NCBI RefSeq assembly: GCF_003234445.2
Contig: NZ_CP126269.1
Span: 3,571,023-3,635,022, forward strand
Direction of reading: 5' to 3'
DNA length: 64,000 nt
DNA from: Curtobacterium sp. MCLR17_036
Lineage (GTDB): Bacteria; Actinomycetota; Actinomycetes; Actinomycetales; Microbacteriaceae
Part shown: positions 7,727 through 15,726 of the stretch, piece by piece
Numbering within the stretch: position 1 is the stretch's first letter
How the letters are laid out: each line of letters opens with the position of its first letter
Program-made: the position numbers and the translations under genes
Notes under the pieces: model-generated
Told to the model about the DNA's origin: nothing
Database searches by the model: none
The model's input: only the letters and a program-made list of their open reading frames with translations

Positions 7727-8134
7727 ATGTCCGATGACAATCTGTCGCTCACAGTGACCTCAGATGCCTCGATCACAGCGGTCTGGTTCGCACTCACCGA
7801 AGGTCGCGACAGCTGGTGGCCGGAACTCTCACTGAGGCCGGAAGTCGGCGCCGCGGTGCGTGAGACGTGGACCGAGGACGGGCGGGAGCAGTACGCCGAT
7901 GGTCACGTCACGGAAGCTGCCCCACCGAACACGCTCGGTTTCGTGTGGCAGCAGGCGGCTTGGCCTACGCCGCTGCACGTTCGATTCGAGATCGAGCAGG
8001 CCGGCCGAGGCAGTCTCGTAACCCTGAGCGAGGATGGCTTCGCGCAGCTGACTCACGGGTCGGACGTCCGATCGGCGCACCAGGAAGGCTGGGCGTTCCA
8101 CCTCACGAACCTGCTGGCCGCAGCGTCTCGATAG
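7727..8134 (+). CDS. SRPBCC / AHSA1-like domain protein
   Basis: The 135-residue protein begins with LSLTVTSDASITAVWFALTEG, the first strand and helix of the Bet v1/SRPBCC fold, and ends with a long C-terminal helix (HQEGWAFHLTNLLAAAS). The central GHVTEAAPPNTLGFVWQ and GSLVTLSEDGFA are typical of the AHSA1-type subgroup. Members bind hydrophobic ligands or act as stress-related partners; the ligand is unknown. It is the last intact gene before the transposon boundary. Confidence 0.8.
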   Translation: MSDDNLSLTVTSDASITAVWFALTEGRDSWWPELSLRPEVGAAVRETWTEDGREQYADGHVTEAAPPNTLGFVWQQAAWPTPLHVRFEIEQAGRGSLVTLSEDGFAQLTHGSDVRSAHQEGWAFHLTNLLAAASR

Positions 8135-8325
8135 CCGGTCGTCCAGTAGACCTCCGGGTGCTTGCAGGCGGCCCCGGCTCCCTACGGCCCGAATCCGGGG
8201 CGAACCTGTCTCACATAGATGGTCCGCGAAGTCTCTCAGTTCACGTACGCCATACGAACGCCTCACGATGCACGGATTCCGAACCGTCCTCTGGTCGACG
8301 TCGCCCTTCCTACTGCCGAGAAACG

Positions 8326-8390
8326 TGTCGACTTCTGTGTTTCAGACTCGCTGCGTGGCAGTGGGACAAGTCAGCTGGCGGACGACGACA
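8326..8390. mobile_element. degenerate right-end-like sequence of an older Tn7-like element
   Basis: Read inward on the minus strand from 8390, the sequence begins TGTCGTCGTCC and has ACTTGTCCC 19 nt further in (8363-8371). This is the arrangement of the intact right end at 31915-32008, with a slightly different offset. It is followed by ACCCC, the same five bases that follow the intact right end. The upstream part (8135-8325) contains no gene that I recognise. The interpretation as an older element's end is inference from motif and position. Confidence 0.5.
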
Positions 8391-8395
8391 ACCCC
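8391..8395. repeat. target site duplication, left copy (ACCCC)
   Basis: ACCCC directly precedes the TGTC terminus of the transposon and is identical to 32009-32013 beyond the other end. Five bases is the duplication length made by Tn7-family transposases. Confidence 0.85.
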
Positions 8396-8495
8396 TGTCA
8401 ACGTACTCACTACTTGTCGCCAATACGCCTGACGCGATTCGCAGTCAACGTGCATGTCACTCAGCTCGACCAAATAACTTGTCGCCGAATCGCGT
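8396..8495. promoter_or_regulatory. transposon left end with spaced TnsB-type binding sites
   Basis: The terminal TGTC at 8396 is followed by ACTTGTCGCC at 8412-8421 and again at 8477-8486, with a weaker ATGTCAC site near 8454-8460. These are inverted relative to the GGCGACAAGT sites of the right end. The wide spacing fits the left end of Tn7-like elements. From 8496 to 8784 there is no supported gene. Confidence 0.75.
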
Positions 8496-8784
8496 ACCGC
8501 CTCGATTAGGCTGCGGGGCACCCGTTCACGACTGTGCGGGTGTGCGATCCCTGTGAAGGGTTACGTGCCTGCCGTCCTCCTCGCGAACACAAACGATGCG
8601 CGGGATCGCGCGCATGCCTGCGAGAGCGATCCGTCTCGCGACAGCGCACCCCTCAACGCAGTCGCTGATCATGAGTGGACTGGCCAACGCGTGGTAGCTG
8701 AGCCGGCGCTGGACCATGGTGCCGGAGGCTCGTGACTTCGGGACTGTACCAACGCCTGCCAACAATTGCCCGGCCGTTCACTGG

Positions 8785-9603
8785 TCAGACCACGGAAAGC
8801 GGGTCGTTGCGTCGGTCAAACTGATCTAGGAGTTCTTCGACCATGTTTAGGGCCGCGTCAAAGAACATTGAAACGGTGACGAAACTGGACGTGACGTTGA
8901 AGGAGGCCGACCGGCCGTCGAACTCCTCGACCTGCTGACGCTCGAGGACCGCTGTCATCATGCTCGTGTTCCCGTGCGCGATGCCGCTCGCCATCCTCCA
9001 GATGACCAGAGGCGGGTGGTGCCGAGGCGGAACCATGGTCTCTATCGAGCGAAGCCGGTCGGTAACCGGTTCAAGCTTCGTCAGGTCTGCTCCCACGAGA
9101 CGGGGGCGAGCGTTTGCCTGGTCTTTGAGGCGTTCTTCTACAACCTCGAATCGCGGGTCAGATTTTCCGAGATCGCTCAGAACTGACCGGAGCTGCCGCC
9201 GATTCTCGCGGGTCAGCCTCATAGATCTCAGCAACCGTTCATCGCGCGCGGCGGGCTGAAGCAGCCACAGCCCTGTTCCTGCCACTTCGATTGCGCTCCG
9301 GATCAGAGTGAACGATGACATGGCTAGCAGGGCCCCGCCACTGCTCTCGACGCTGACCTGCAAGCCGTGAAGATGGTCCAGCGCAGCGCCGAGGAGGTTA
9401 ACAATCTGGTCGGGAACAGAATTGTACGGAGCCGCCGCGCTGTCACCGGCGAGTGAGGATTTGGGGCGTACCGCTAACTGCTGGTAGCGGTCATCGAGTC
9501 GATCCCGCCGCGCGAATCCGAACTGTAGAAACAGCAACCCACGCTCGGCATCCGCGTCCGCCTCACGATTGTCATAGGGGCCCGAGACTTCGGTGTCATC
9601 CAC
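8785..9603 (-). CDS. HEPN-like helical protein of unknown function
   Basis: The 272-residue protein is predicted mostly helical after an acidic N-terminus. A central segment, SSFTLIRSAIEVAGTGLWLLQ, resembles proteins with a DUF5677-like helical core. Near residue 200 it has RMASGIAHGNTS, an R-x6-H arrangement that fits the catalytic motif of HEPN ribonucleases. HEPN domains are frequent toxins and effectors in defence islands, which matches its location as the leftmost cargo gene of the transposon. It is transcribed toward the left end. No partner gene lies adjacent on the same strand. The function is inference only. Confidence 0.5.
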   Translation of the reverse strand: MDDTEVSGPYDNREADADAERGLLFLQFGFARRDRLDDRYQQLAVRPKSSLAGDSAAAPYNSVPDQIVNLLGAALDHLHGLQVSVESSGGALLAMSSFTLIRSAIEVAGTGLWLLQPAARDERLLRSMRLTRENRRQLRSVLSDLGKSDPRFEVVEERLKDQANARPRLVGADLTKLEPVTDRLRSIETMVPPRHHPPLVIWRMASGIAHGNTSMMTAVLERQQVEEFDGRSASFNVTSSFVTVSMFFDAALNMVEELLDQFDRRNDPLSVV

Positions 9604-9972
9604 GCTCTCATCATGCCTTGATGCTGGCCCGGGTGTCGTGGTGCTTCCAGTGTGAGGCGCCGGACGCGGCTAGGTGCTGAACGAATTCGCCGGAGCAAAC
9701 TGCTTCAGCGCGTGGTCCCCTAGCCGCATCTGGTCCGATGCATCGCCATCACGGGCCAGCTCACGGGAGGAGGGACGCCGCGAGCCGGCGCACGCGACTA
9801 TCGCGACTGCCCGCGGAAGCGTGAGTTTCGAGTGGTCGGATTGGCATCTTCGGTAGGAGCGCGCCAAACTTCGACGAGGCCGCGAAAGCGAAGCAGTCTC
9901 AGTGATCGCGGCTCGTCTCGCAGTACACCGGCAACCGAGGCTGCATGATGGGGGTTGAATCAGGGAGGAATC
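9604..9972. other. intergenic region without a recognised gene
   Basis: About 370 bp between the divergent HEPN-like gene and the kinase pair. It must hold both promoters. I see no clear hairpin, repeat or RNA gene; the only clear signal is the AGGGAGGAATC ribosome binding site just before the start at 9973. Confidence 0.4.
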
Positions 9973-10431
9973 ATGGCGATACTCGGCGTCAACGGCACCG
10001 CAAACGAACTTTGGCTCGCAGTCGTCTCGGAGGACGGTGACGTCCTAGATGCCCAGTTGCGAATCCTGCCTGCACCCGATTCGCCGCTCGCAACGCAGAT
10101 CCGCACTGCCCTTGATGAGGCCGAGCGACTCATCTCAGCCAACGGCATCACAGTCGTAACCATTCTCGAACCCGAGACGGGCCGATTCCAACCCAGCTAC
10201 TTCCAATCTGTGGTGAGGATCTCCCTGGAATCGGCGGTGGTGCTTGCCGCAGACCGAGCAGGTATCCCGTCTGTTCGGCGGAGCCGAAAGTGGGTCCGCT
10301 CCGCGCTAGATCTTCCGAAGAACGGTGCGCTCTCGGGGCACGTCGGGGCTATCGTCGATGCTCATCCCCCGCACTGGACTGGGAAACGGGATCTCGCCGC
10401 TCTCGCGGCGCTTGCGGAGCGTCTCTCCTGA
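9973..10431 (+). CDS. protein of unknown function, possible RNase H-like fold, paired with a kinase
   Basis: The ATG at 9973 follows AGGGAGGAATC, a strong ribosome binding site. The 152-residue product begins MAILGVNGTANELWLAVVSEDG, a strand-turn-strand like the opening of RuvC/RNase H-fold proteins. It continues with ANGITVVTILEPETGRF and ESAVVLAADRAGIP. The layout recalls the DUF3010 group of small putative nucleases, but the similarity is from memory and not close. Its stop overlaps the ATG of the kinase gene by one base (TGATG), so the two are translated together. The adjacency suggests a substrate or effector controlled by the kinase. Confidence 0.6.
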   Translation: MAILGVNGTANELWLAVVSEDGDVLDAQLRILPAPDSPLATQIRTALDEAERLISANGITVVTILEPETGRFQPSYFQSVVRISLESAVVLAADRAGIPSVRRSRKWVRSALDLPKNGALSGHVGAIVDAHPPHWTGKRDLAALAALAERLS

Positions 10432-11564
10432 TGGCGATCTTGGGCGATAACGCGCGGGTCCGCAGGGTGCTTCACGCTCCCACCTACAGCTTCCTGCGCA
10501 CCATCGACGAGGGCAGCGCTGCTGAGACCAAACTCTACGAGCACACCGTTCTCGGCGGTCTCCGTGTACAAAAGTCGATTTCCGTGCTTGGCCTCCCTGA
10601 CGGCGTCGCCCGTAGTGAGCCGCGTCTTCTCGAAAGCATGGATCACCCTCGTCTCATCAAAGTCAGGGACGCGCAGTGGGATCCAGATTACGATGAGTCG
10701 CTAAAGGTGATCACGTTCACCACTGACTATTATGAAGGCCAGAGCATTCATGCCGCACTGAACGAGGGCCACGCATTCGGCACTGCGGATGCTGTCGCAA
10801 TCATCGACTGCGTTCTCGATGCGCTGCACTACCTCCACGTCTCCGCAGGGGTCGTCCACCGCGATGTGAAGCCAGGCAACGTGATGCTCAACGCAGCGCG
10901 GAATCAGGGTTTCGTTGGCGACTTCGGGAGCGCTGCTCACCTGGATGCCGACTCGCAGCAGGTAGATGCGGCCGGCGGGACATTGCTCTACCGACCACCC
11001 GAGTACTCCTCCGGGTTGCTCGATGCGCGTAGCGACCTGTACTCGACCGGGCTGACAATGTTCGAGTTGCTGAACGGCCCATTTGATTACCAAGCACTAG
11101 ACGGCAATGTCCTGTTGCAGCGAGTGGAAGCGGGCAAGCCCGCTCTCACGCCTCGGCACCTCAGATTTCAGCCATGGGTGAGCCCAAGTCTGATGACGTT
11201 CGTTCGACGATTGATCGCCACAAAGCCGGAAAGCCGATTCGCTTCGGCCGACGAGGCCCTCAGATCCCTACGAGGGCTGAGATATGTGGACTGGACTCCC
11301 GTCAGCTCTACAGAGTGGATCGGGAAGTGGCCGCCGCGCCAGGTGAGCGCACGCCAACGAATGCTTAGAGTGAGTTCTGAACATCTGGGCGGACGCAACG
11401 TCGGGCACGTCAGTGTGACGGCAGCCACCAGCATGGATGGCGGGCGGACATGGAGGCGTTATGCGCGCTTCGCGCGCCGCGCTCCTGAGGTGGAAGGCGC
11501 AGAAGCCCTTGCTCTTGTGTTCCGAGACGTCGAGGCTGCTGCCCAGTCGGTAGCAACTCGGTAG
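10431..11564 (+). CDS. Ser/Thr protein kinase (Hanks type) with C-terminal extension
   Basis: The 377-residue protein has a eukaryotic-like kinase domain: a glycine-poor loop and VQK lysine near residue 47, the catalytic loop HRDVKPGNVML near 142, the DFG magnesium motif near 164, the APE-equivalent RPPEY near 187, and SDLYSTGLTMFELL of subdomain IX. All catalytic residues are present, so it should be active. There is no transmembrane segment, unlike PknB-type sensor kinases, so it is cytosolic. The last 100 residues are not kinase and contain VSVTAATSMDGGRTWRRY. It forms an operon with the preceding 152-residue gene inside the transposon's cargo, which suggests defence signalling; that role is inference. 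Confidence 0.8.
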   Translation: MAILGDNARVRRVLHAPTYSFLRTIDEGSAAETKLYEHTVLGGLRVQKSISVLGLPDGVARSEPRLLESMDHPRLIKVRDAQWDPDYDESLKVITFTTDYYEGQSIHAALNEGHAFGTADAVAIIDCVLDALHYLHVSAGVVHRDVKPGNVMLNAARNQGFVGDFGSAAHLDADSQQVDAAGGTLLYRPPEYSSGLLDARSDLYSTGLTMFELLNGPFDYQALDGNVLLQRVEAGKPALTPRHLRFQPWVSPSLMTFVRRLIATKPESRFASADEALRSLRGLRYVDWTPVSSTEWIGKWPPRQVSARQRMLRVSSEHLGGRNVGHVSVTAATSMDGGRTWRRYARFARRAPEVEGAEALALVFRDVEAAAQSVATR

Positions 11565-11917
11565 ACCTCACTTGCCTGCTCAGCCGGAAGGCGGCTCAAG
11601 AGCTGCCTCGCCTCGGCTTGGCGGCCCGAGGCGAGCACAAACCCCGCCCGAGTGCTGTGCTCGACGACTTGCAGCGAACCAGTCGTCACGGCGTCCCACA
11701 GCGCGCCGGTTACCCCGGGCACTCGCAGCCCTACTTCGGGGTCGGGTCGCCATACTCGGGGTACGTGGAAACTAGCTAGAACTTCGGCACCGCTTGCAGT
11801 TTGGCTGAGACCTGTAAGCGCCGCATGCGCGAGCCTGTGGTCGCGAGCATCTAGCCACTCGACGCCTCCAACAGCCATCATGGTTGTAAGGAGGTTTGAC
11901 ATACCTCGCTTAGTCAT
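11459..11917 (-). CDS. protein of unknown function, divergent from an RHH protein
   Basis: The frame encodes 152 residues with LTTMMAVGGVEWLDARDHRLAHAALTGL and FHVPRVWRPDPEVGLRVPGVTGALWDAVTTGSL split over the first two thirds. The tail is low-complexity, and its last 35 codons run antisense to the end of the kinase gene. I do not recognise the family. It is divergent from a 109-residue ribbon-helix-helix-like protein, with 27 bp between starts and an inverted repeat across the gap. That arrangement is seen in self-regulated toxin-antitoxin or regulator pairs. An alternative ATG lies at 11902. Confidence 0.5.
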   Translation of the reverse strand: MTKRGMSNLLTTMMAVGGVEWLDARDHRLAHAALTGLSQTASGAEVLASFHVPRVWRPDPEVGLRVPGVTGALWDAVTTGSLQVVEHSTRAGFVLASGRQAEARQLLSRLPAEQASEVYRVATDWAAASTSRNTRARASAPSTSGARRAKRA

Positions 11918-11939
11918 ACATCTAAGGTAGCGAGGAGGT
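11903..11939. promoter_or_regulatory. inverted repeat between divergent genes (probable operator)
   Basis: CCTCGCT (11904-11910) and AGCGAGG (11929-11935) are complementary, with an inner CTTAG/CTAAG pair nested between them. The repeat covers the starts of both divergent genes and the ribosome binding site of the rightward one, so a bound dimer could shut off both. Confidence 0.55.
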
Positions 11940-11944
11940 CAGAC

Positions 11945-12274
11945 ATGGCAGAGACACGACACTCAGTGAATGCCGCAGAGCTGCTCCGCACCAGCCGCGA
12001 CCGGCAGGTCAGCTTGCGCTTGCAGCTCGCTTTGGACCAGCGACTTGACGCCCTCGTCGAGCGCGCTATCGATGCGGGTGAGCGGACCACAAGGGCGGAA
12101 GTCCTGCAAGCACTCGTGCTCGATTGCGAGCTGGATGGCGCAGAGCTCGGAGATCGGCTGCGCCATCTGCGAACTGCCACTTGTGGGGATGCCGTGCTGG
12201 ACCACTCAGTCCCTGACGACAACGTCTTGCAGTTCTTGGGTCGTAAGCCTGGTCCGCGCACGCGGCGCGCTTGA
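11945..12274 (+). CDS. ribbon-helix-helix-like regulator or antitoxin
   Basis: The 109-residue protein starts after GCGAGGAGGTCAGAC, a very strong ribosome binding site. The segment VSLRLQLALDQRLDALVERA and then GERTTRAEVLQALVLD follows the strand-helix-helix pattern of CopG/Arc-type DNA-binding proteins. The C-terminal part could bind a partner. It is divergent from a 152-residue gene of unknown function across an inverted repeat. I read the pair as a possible toxin-antitoxin-like module, with this protein as repressor. From 12275 to 12487 nothing recognisable is present. Confidence 0.55.
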   Translation: MAETRHSVNAAELLRTSRDRQVSLRLQLALDQRLDALVERAIDAGERTTRAEVLQALVLDCELDGAELGDRLRHLRTATCGDAVLDHSVPDDNVLQFLGRKPGPRTRRA

Positions 12275-12487
12275 TGGTGCTGCGCTGAGTTACTACGGAT
12301 TGTGGCGGTAGCCCGGCGGCAGAAGCACCGCCGACGGTTGCTGAGTAGCGATTGCGTCTGCGCTGCGAACGATCCCGGCGGATCTCTCACGTTTCGTGCG
12401 TCTTAGGAAACCTCCACATGCGGACCATGGTGGCAACGGGCGACGTAGAGCTCAAAGTTGCCGGGCGATTAGGGCCACGGGCGAGGC

Positions 12488-14563
12488 CTAGTTGTAGAAG
12501 GGCTCTGCGTAGTCGAGGCGCGAGTTCCAATCGATCGTGGTCCGCGGCTGTCCGCTCCGCACAGGTCGCTCGGCAAGGGCCCATCGAACGTGGCGTGGGC
12601 TTCGCTGCAGGTCCATCGCCAGGTGAGTGAGGGCGTACTCGCCCGCACGCACCCGATCGTGCAGCTGAGTGAAGTCGATGTCGTCAAGTTCTGGCGCGAG
12701 CGGTGAAGCGGATGGTCTCCATCGCGGCGGTGCCCACACGAGGGGTTCGTCCTCGAAGGCGCGAACGAACCCGACCTCGGAGAATGTGCCGTCCATGCGG
12801 TGTTTTGGGAGCCAGGCGGTGAGGTAGTCGTCGATTGCGGCCTGGAGCTCAGCACTCATCGTGGTGAGGAAGCGGGTGTAGTTGGCCGCGTCTGGGCTAC
12901 CTAGTTGGAATTCGAGGTGCTGCGGAAGGTCGCGGGTACCGGCGGCGGTGAGTCGTAACCACGCGTAGCGCTGAGCGTTCAGCAGCCTTCTGCCTCTGCC
13001 AGGGTGCTCTCCGACGCTGCTACTCAGTAGGTGCCAGTCCGCTTCGGGGAGTAAGCCGCTCCATCGGAGGTATCGGCGCGCGACGTAGTTGATGGGCGAC
13101 GGGTTGAGACGGAGCCATCCTGCTAGCTCTCCGAGTTGCTGAAGCACTGCAGTCGCCTGTTCAGGGGTGCCGAGCATGGAAGGGCGGAGCTTCCGGCCGA
13201 TCCCGGCGATTCGTTCGCTACCGCCTTCGATTCCAACACCGGCGACACGGAGCGCGTCCGCGAGTCCTCGCTGTAAAGCGGAGGGATCGGTGATGTTGTC
13301 GACGCCGAGGGGGTTCGCCCAGGTCGGCCACATGAGAGGTGGAATGAGGACGTCGGTGAGGGGTTGTTCGGTCGCCAGGGCGAGGGTGTTCCACGACCAC
13401 CCGGTGCGCTCGATCCGTGGGTCCGGTTTCTCAAAAGCGACGATGAGTTCCGCGAAGCCGGGCGACACGGCGGTGGCGTGCACGAGCCGTTGCATGTCGG
13501 GAAGGTCTCCGTCGAGCGCCCGGAGCACTCTCCCTCGCATGGGCGCGCCGATGCCTGGCCAGAACTCGAGGAGGTGCGATGCGCTGCCGGGGCCCGACAG
13601 CTCCTGGGTGGTGCGGACGGGTCGCGAGAACGTGATGCGCCGAATCGTCGCACTGACCTCTGGCTCGGGGTCAGTTGCAAGGCGGTGTGCCGCCCCAATG
13701 AGCGCGCTCATCGCGAGCGCGTCGCGAGGCGGTGTGGTGCCGATCCGTTCGGTGTCCTCAATGAGTCCCTCGAGCGCGTCTCGTGGGACGTCCGACAGGC
13801 TGCTGACCAGGTCGATGTCCCGCGTTCCAAGAAGTGCGATGGCGATACCGCGAAGCGTGCTCGTGTCGACCACACGCCGGCGGCGGTCCGTTTCGACCCA
13901 GGCCTTCGATAAAGCGACCTGAGCCCGATAGGCGGGGCTCGAGTCGAGAACCGGCGCTTCAGGCCAGCTTTTGGTGAGGGTGTGCCCGCAGATGCCTCCG
14001 AAGGGGAGTGCTGCGTGGCACTGGTTCGGGTTACGGCTCTCGACCTCCATGATGTTGGCTTCGATGATGGGGCTACTGCACGCGGGGCAGTCGTCGCGGA
14101 GGGGTGTGTGGTGCTTCAGGCAGAGGAAGGCCCACCATGTGCGCCAGTAGGTGTAGAAGACGCCGGGTCGTTCCGCGAGGCACTCCGGGCAGTACCTTGT
14201 CCCGCCGCCGCGAGTCCAGTTATGTGATTGGGAGGGCTTCCCGTCTGGGCGTATCGCGACGAGGTCCGGTGCGAGGTGCGACATCACGGTTGTTTGGAGT
14301 AGCTGCGGGTCGCAGTCGAGTCCGCCCGTGATGCCTGCGGTGGCTTTGGGGTGGAGCACGTTTGGCAGCCGGTCCCGGAACGTGCGGGGGAGGTCGTACA
14401 AGCCGCACCAGTGGGCGATGACGACGGCCGGTTGACCGTAGAAGTACCCGATCCGGCGGAAGAGGCTCGGCAACCATTCGTGCTCGAACACGGTGATCGT
14501 AGTTCCCAGTGGACGGACGTCGGCTGCGCCGATTTTGTAGGGCTGGTTGGGTGCGCGGGTCAT
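12488..14563 (-). CDS. tniQ: TniQ/TnsD family target-selection protein
   Basis: The ATG at 14563 overlaps the tnsC stop (ATGA), making this the natural start; an earlier ATG exists at 14593. The 691-residue protein has the TniQ core: FEHEWLPSLFRRIGYFYGQP at the N-terminus, then zinc-binding cysteines and histidines (YCPEC near 123, CLKHH, CPAC, and C-x-x-H near 190). TniQ/TnsD proteins bind the target DNA and recruit TnsC. This one is much longer than simple TniQ proteins (about 300-400 residues) and closer in size to Tn7 TnsD, as expected if it reads a fixed chromosomal site. With no second tniQ present, it is the candidate for recognising the end of dnaB. Confidence 0.88.
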   Translation of the reverse strand: MTRAPNQPYKIGAADVRPLGTTITVFEHEWLPSLFRRIGYFYGQPAVVIAHWCGLYDLPRTFRDRLPNVLHPKATAGITGGLDCDPQLLQTTVMSHLAPDLVAIRPDGKPSQSHNWTRGGGTRYCPECLAERPGVFYTYWRTWWAFLCLKHHTPLRDDCPACSSPIIEANIMEVESRNPNQCHAALPFGGICGHTLTKSWPEAPVLDSSPAYRAQVALSKAWVETDRRRRVVDTSTLRGIAIALLGTRDIDLVSSLSDVPRDALEGLIEDTERIGTTPPRDALAMSALIGAAHRLATDPEPEVSATIRRITFSRPVRTTQELSGPGSASHLLEFWPGIGAPMRGRVLRALDGDLPDMQRLVHATAVSPGFAELIVAFEKPDPRIERTGWSWNTLALATEQPLTDVLIPPLMWPTWANPLGVDNITDPSALQRGLADALRVAGVGIEGGSERIAGIGRKLRPSMLGTPEQATAVLQQLGELAGWLRLNPSPINYVARRYLRWSGLLPEADWHLLSSSVGEHPGRGRRLLNAQRYAWLRLTAAGTRDLPQHLEFQLGSPDAANYTRFLTTMSAELQAAIDDYLTAWLPKHRMDGTFSEVGFVRAFEDEPLVWAPPRWRPSASPLAPELDDIDFTQLHDRVRAGEYALTHLAMDLQRSPRHVRWALAERPVRSGQPRTTIDWNSRLDYAEPFYN

Positions 14564-15726
14564 ACTGCCCATGCCGGCCAGTCGGTGGACCACGAGAGCC
14601 GGCCCGACTCCCAGAGCCGTATTCGCTCTTGTCGGCCCTGCGCTACGCGGTCTTCCACGCCACCGTCATCGAGCAGCGCCCGTGTGATGCGCTGAGATGG
14701 GGTTCGCATCGCCCCGATGCAGGCGTCGGTGACGAGGGTTGCAAGAGAGTTGGCGTATCCAAGCGTGGACACCCAGAGATATTCCTCGAACCGCTCGCTG
14801 AGGACTCGTTCCCCGGGTTCGTGACCCTCGAGCCGCAGTCGGTCGTCCAGCCGGCCCAGGAGCGTTCGCCATTCCTTCACCTGTTGCGGCGTCCGGTGCT
14901 CGTACCGTGAGAAGTCGATGAACGCCCACCGCGCCTCTGATTGCATGCGTGCGGCGTTCTGCGCCGCGGTCTTCTGCCGCCGGAACACGCTGCGCATGTT
15001 GTGGCCGCCCATCACGAGCCGGAAACCCTGGTTCTGGAGCGCTTTGAGCGCGTCGTGGAGGTATCGCCCGTATTGGCCGTCGTAGTTGACCATCTGCATC
15101 TCGTCGAGGAAGATCCACCGCACCCCGTGACGCTGCGCGGCCATGGTGAAGGACGCATGCGGGTCGTCGCCGGTGGGGACGCCGAGACTCGAGCAAAGCG
15201 TTCGGAAGAGGGACTTCGGTGTGGGGTTGCCCTGCAGCGAGTGCCAGATGACCGGTCGCCAGGTTGACCGGTACGTGGGGTCGGACTCGACGAGACCGTC
15301 TTCGAGATCAAGCCGGCGGTTCCATGCGGACTCGGTTATGGCGCGCATCGCGACGTGTTTCAGGAAGAAGGTCTTTCCGACGCCTGACTCACCGGTGATG
15401 AAGGGAGCTGCGAGGAGGTCGGGTGCTCGTCCCGGTTTCGGTTCGGGGAGGGCCGCGATGCGCCGTTCGGCGAGGCGGTATTGGCCGGTCCGCATGTAGG
15501 GCCATGACTGGTACCACTGCTGCATGCGGCGTTCCCGTCGGCGTCGAGCGTCAGCGTCGAGGCGGAGGAAGTCAACTCGGGTCATGCGGCCGGGGTCGGT
15601 ACCGGCGCGCAGTGCGATCTGCTCGACGAAGTGCTGATCGACCGGTGCAAGCAGTCGCCAGCTCCTCTCCGGGTGTGGGTCATCGCCGAACAGTTCGACG
15701 ATCTCTTCGGGCAGCGTGCTGCTCAC
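14560..15726 (-). CDS. tnsC: TnsC/TniB-type AAA+ ATPase of the transposon
   Basis: A 388-residue AAA+ protein with Walker A GESGVGKT near residue 112 and Walker B WIFLDEMQM near 200. TnsC/TniB proteins polymerise on DNA and connect the target selector TniQ to the transposase TnsB, and give target immunity. The GTG start overlaps the tnsB stop (GTGA), and its own stop overlaps the tniQ ATG, so all are one translationally coupled unit. The N-terminal ERSWRLLAPVDQHFVEQI is helical and may contact TnsB. Confidence 0.88.
   Translation of the reverse strand: MSSTLPEEIVELFGDDPHPERSWRLLAPVDQHFVEQIALRAGTDPGRMTRVDFLRLDADARRRRERRMQQWYQSWPYMRTGQYRLAERRIAALPEPKPGRAPDLLAAPFITGESGVGKTFFLKHVAMRAITESAWNRRLDLEDGLVESDPTYRSTWRPVIWHSLQGNPTPKSLFRTLCSSLGVPTGDDPHASFTMAAQRHGVRWIFLDEMQMVNYDGQYGRYLHDALKALQNQGFRLVMGGHNMRSVFRRQKTAAQNAARMQSEARWAFIDFSRYEHRTPQQVKEWRTLLGRLDDRLRLEGHEPGERVLSERFEEYLWVSTLGYANSLATLVTDACIGAMRTPSQRITRALLDDGGVEDRVAQGRQERIRLWESGRLSWSTDWPAWAV

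Noticed and set aside
8326..8340. TGTCGACTTC as the left terminus of the transposon
   Set aside because: The five bases before it (AAACG) do not match the ACCCC beyond the right end, whereas TGTCAACG at 8396 is preceded by ACCCC and has the correct 16-nt offset to the first repeat.
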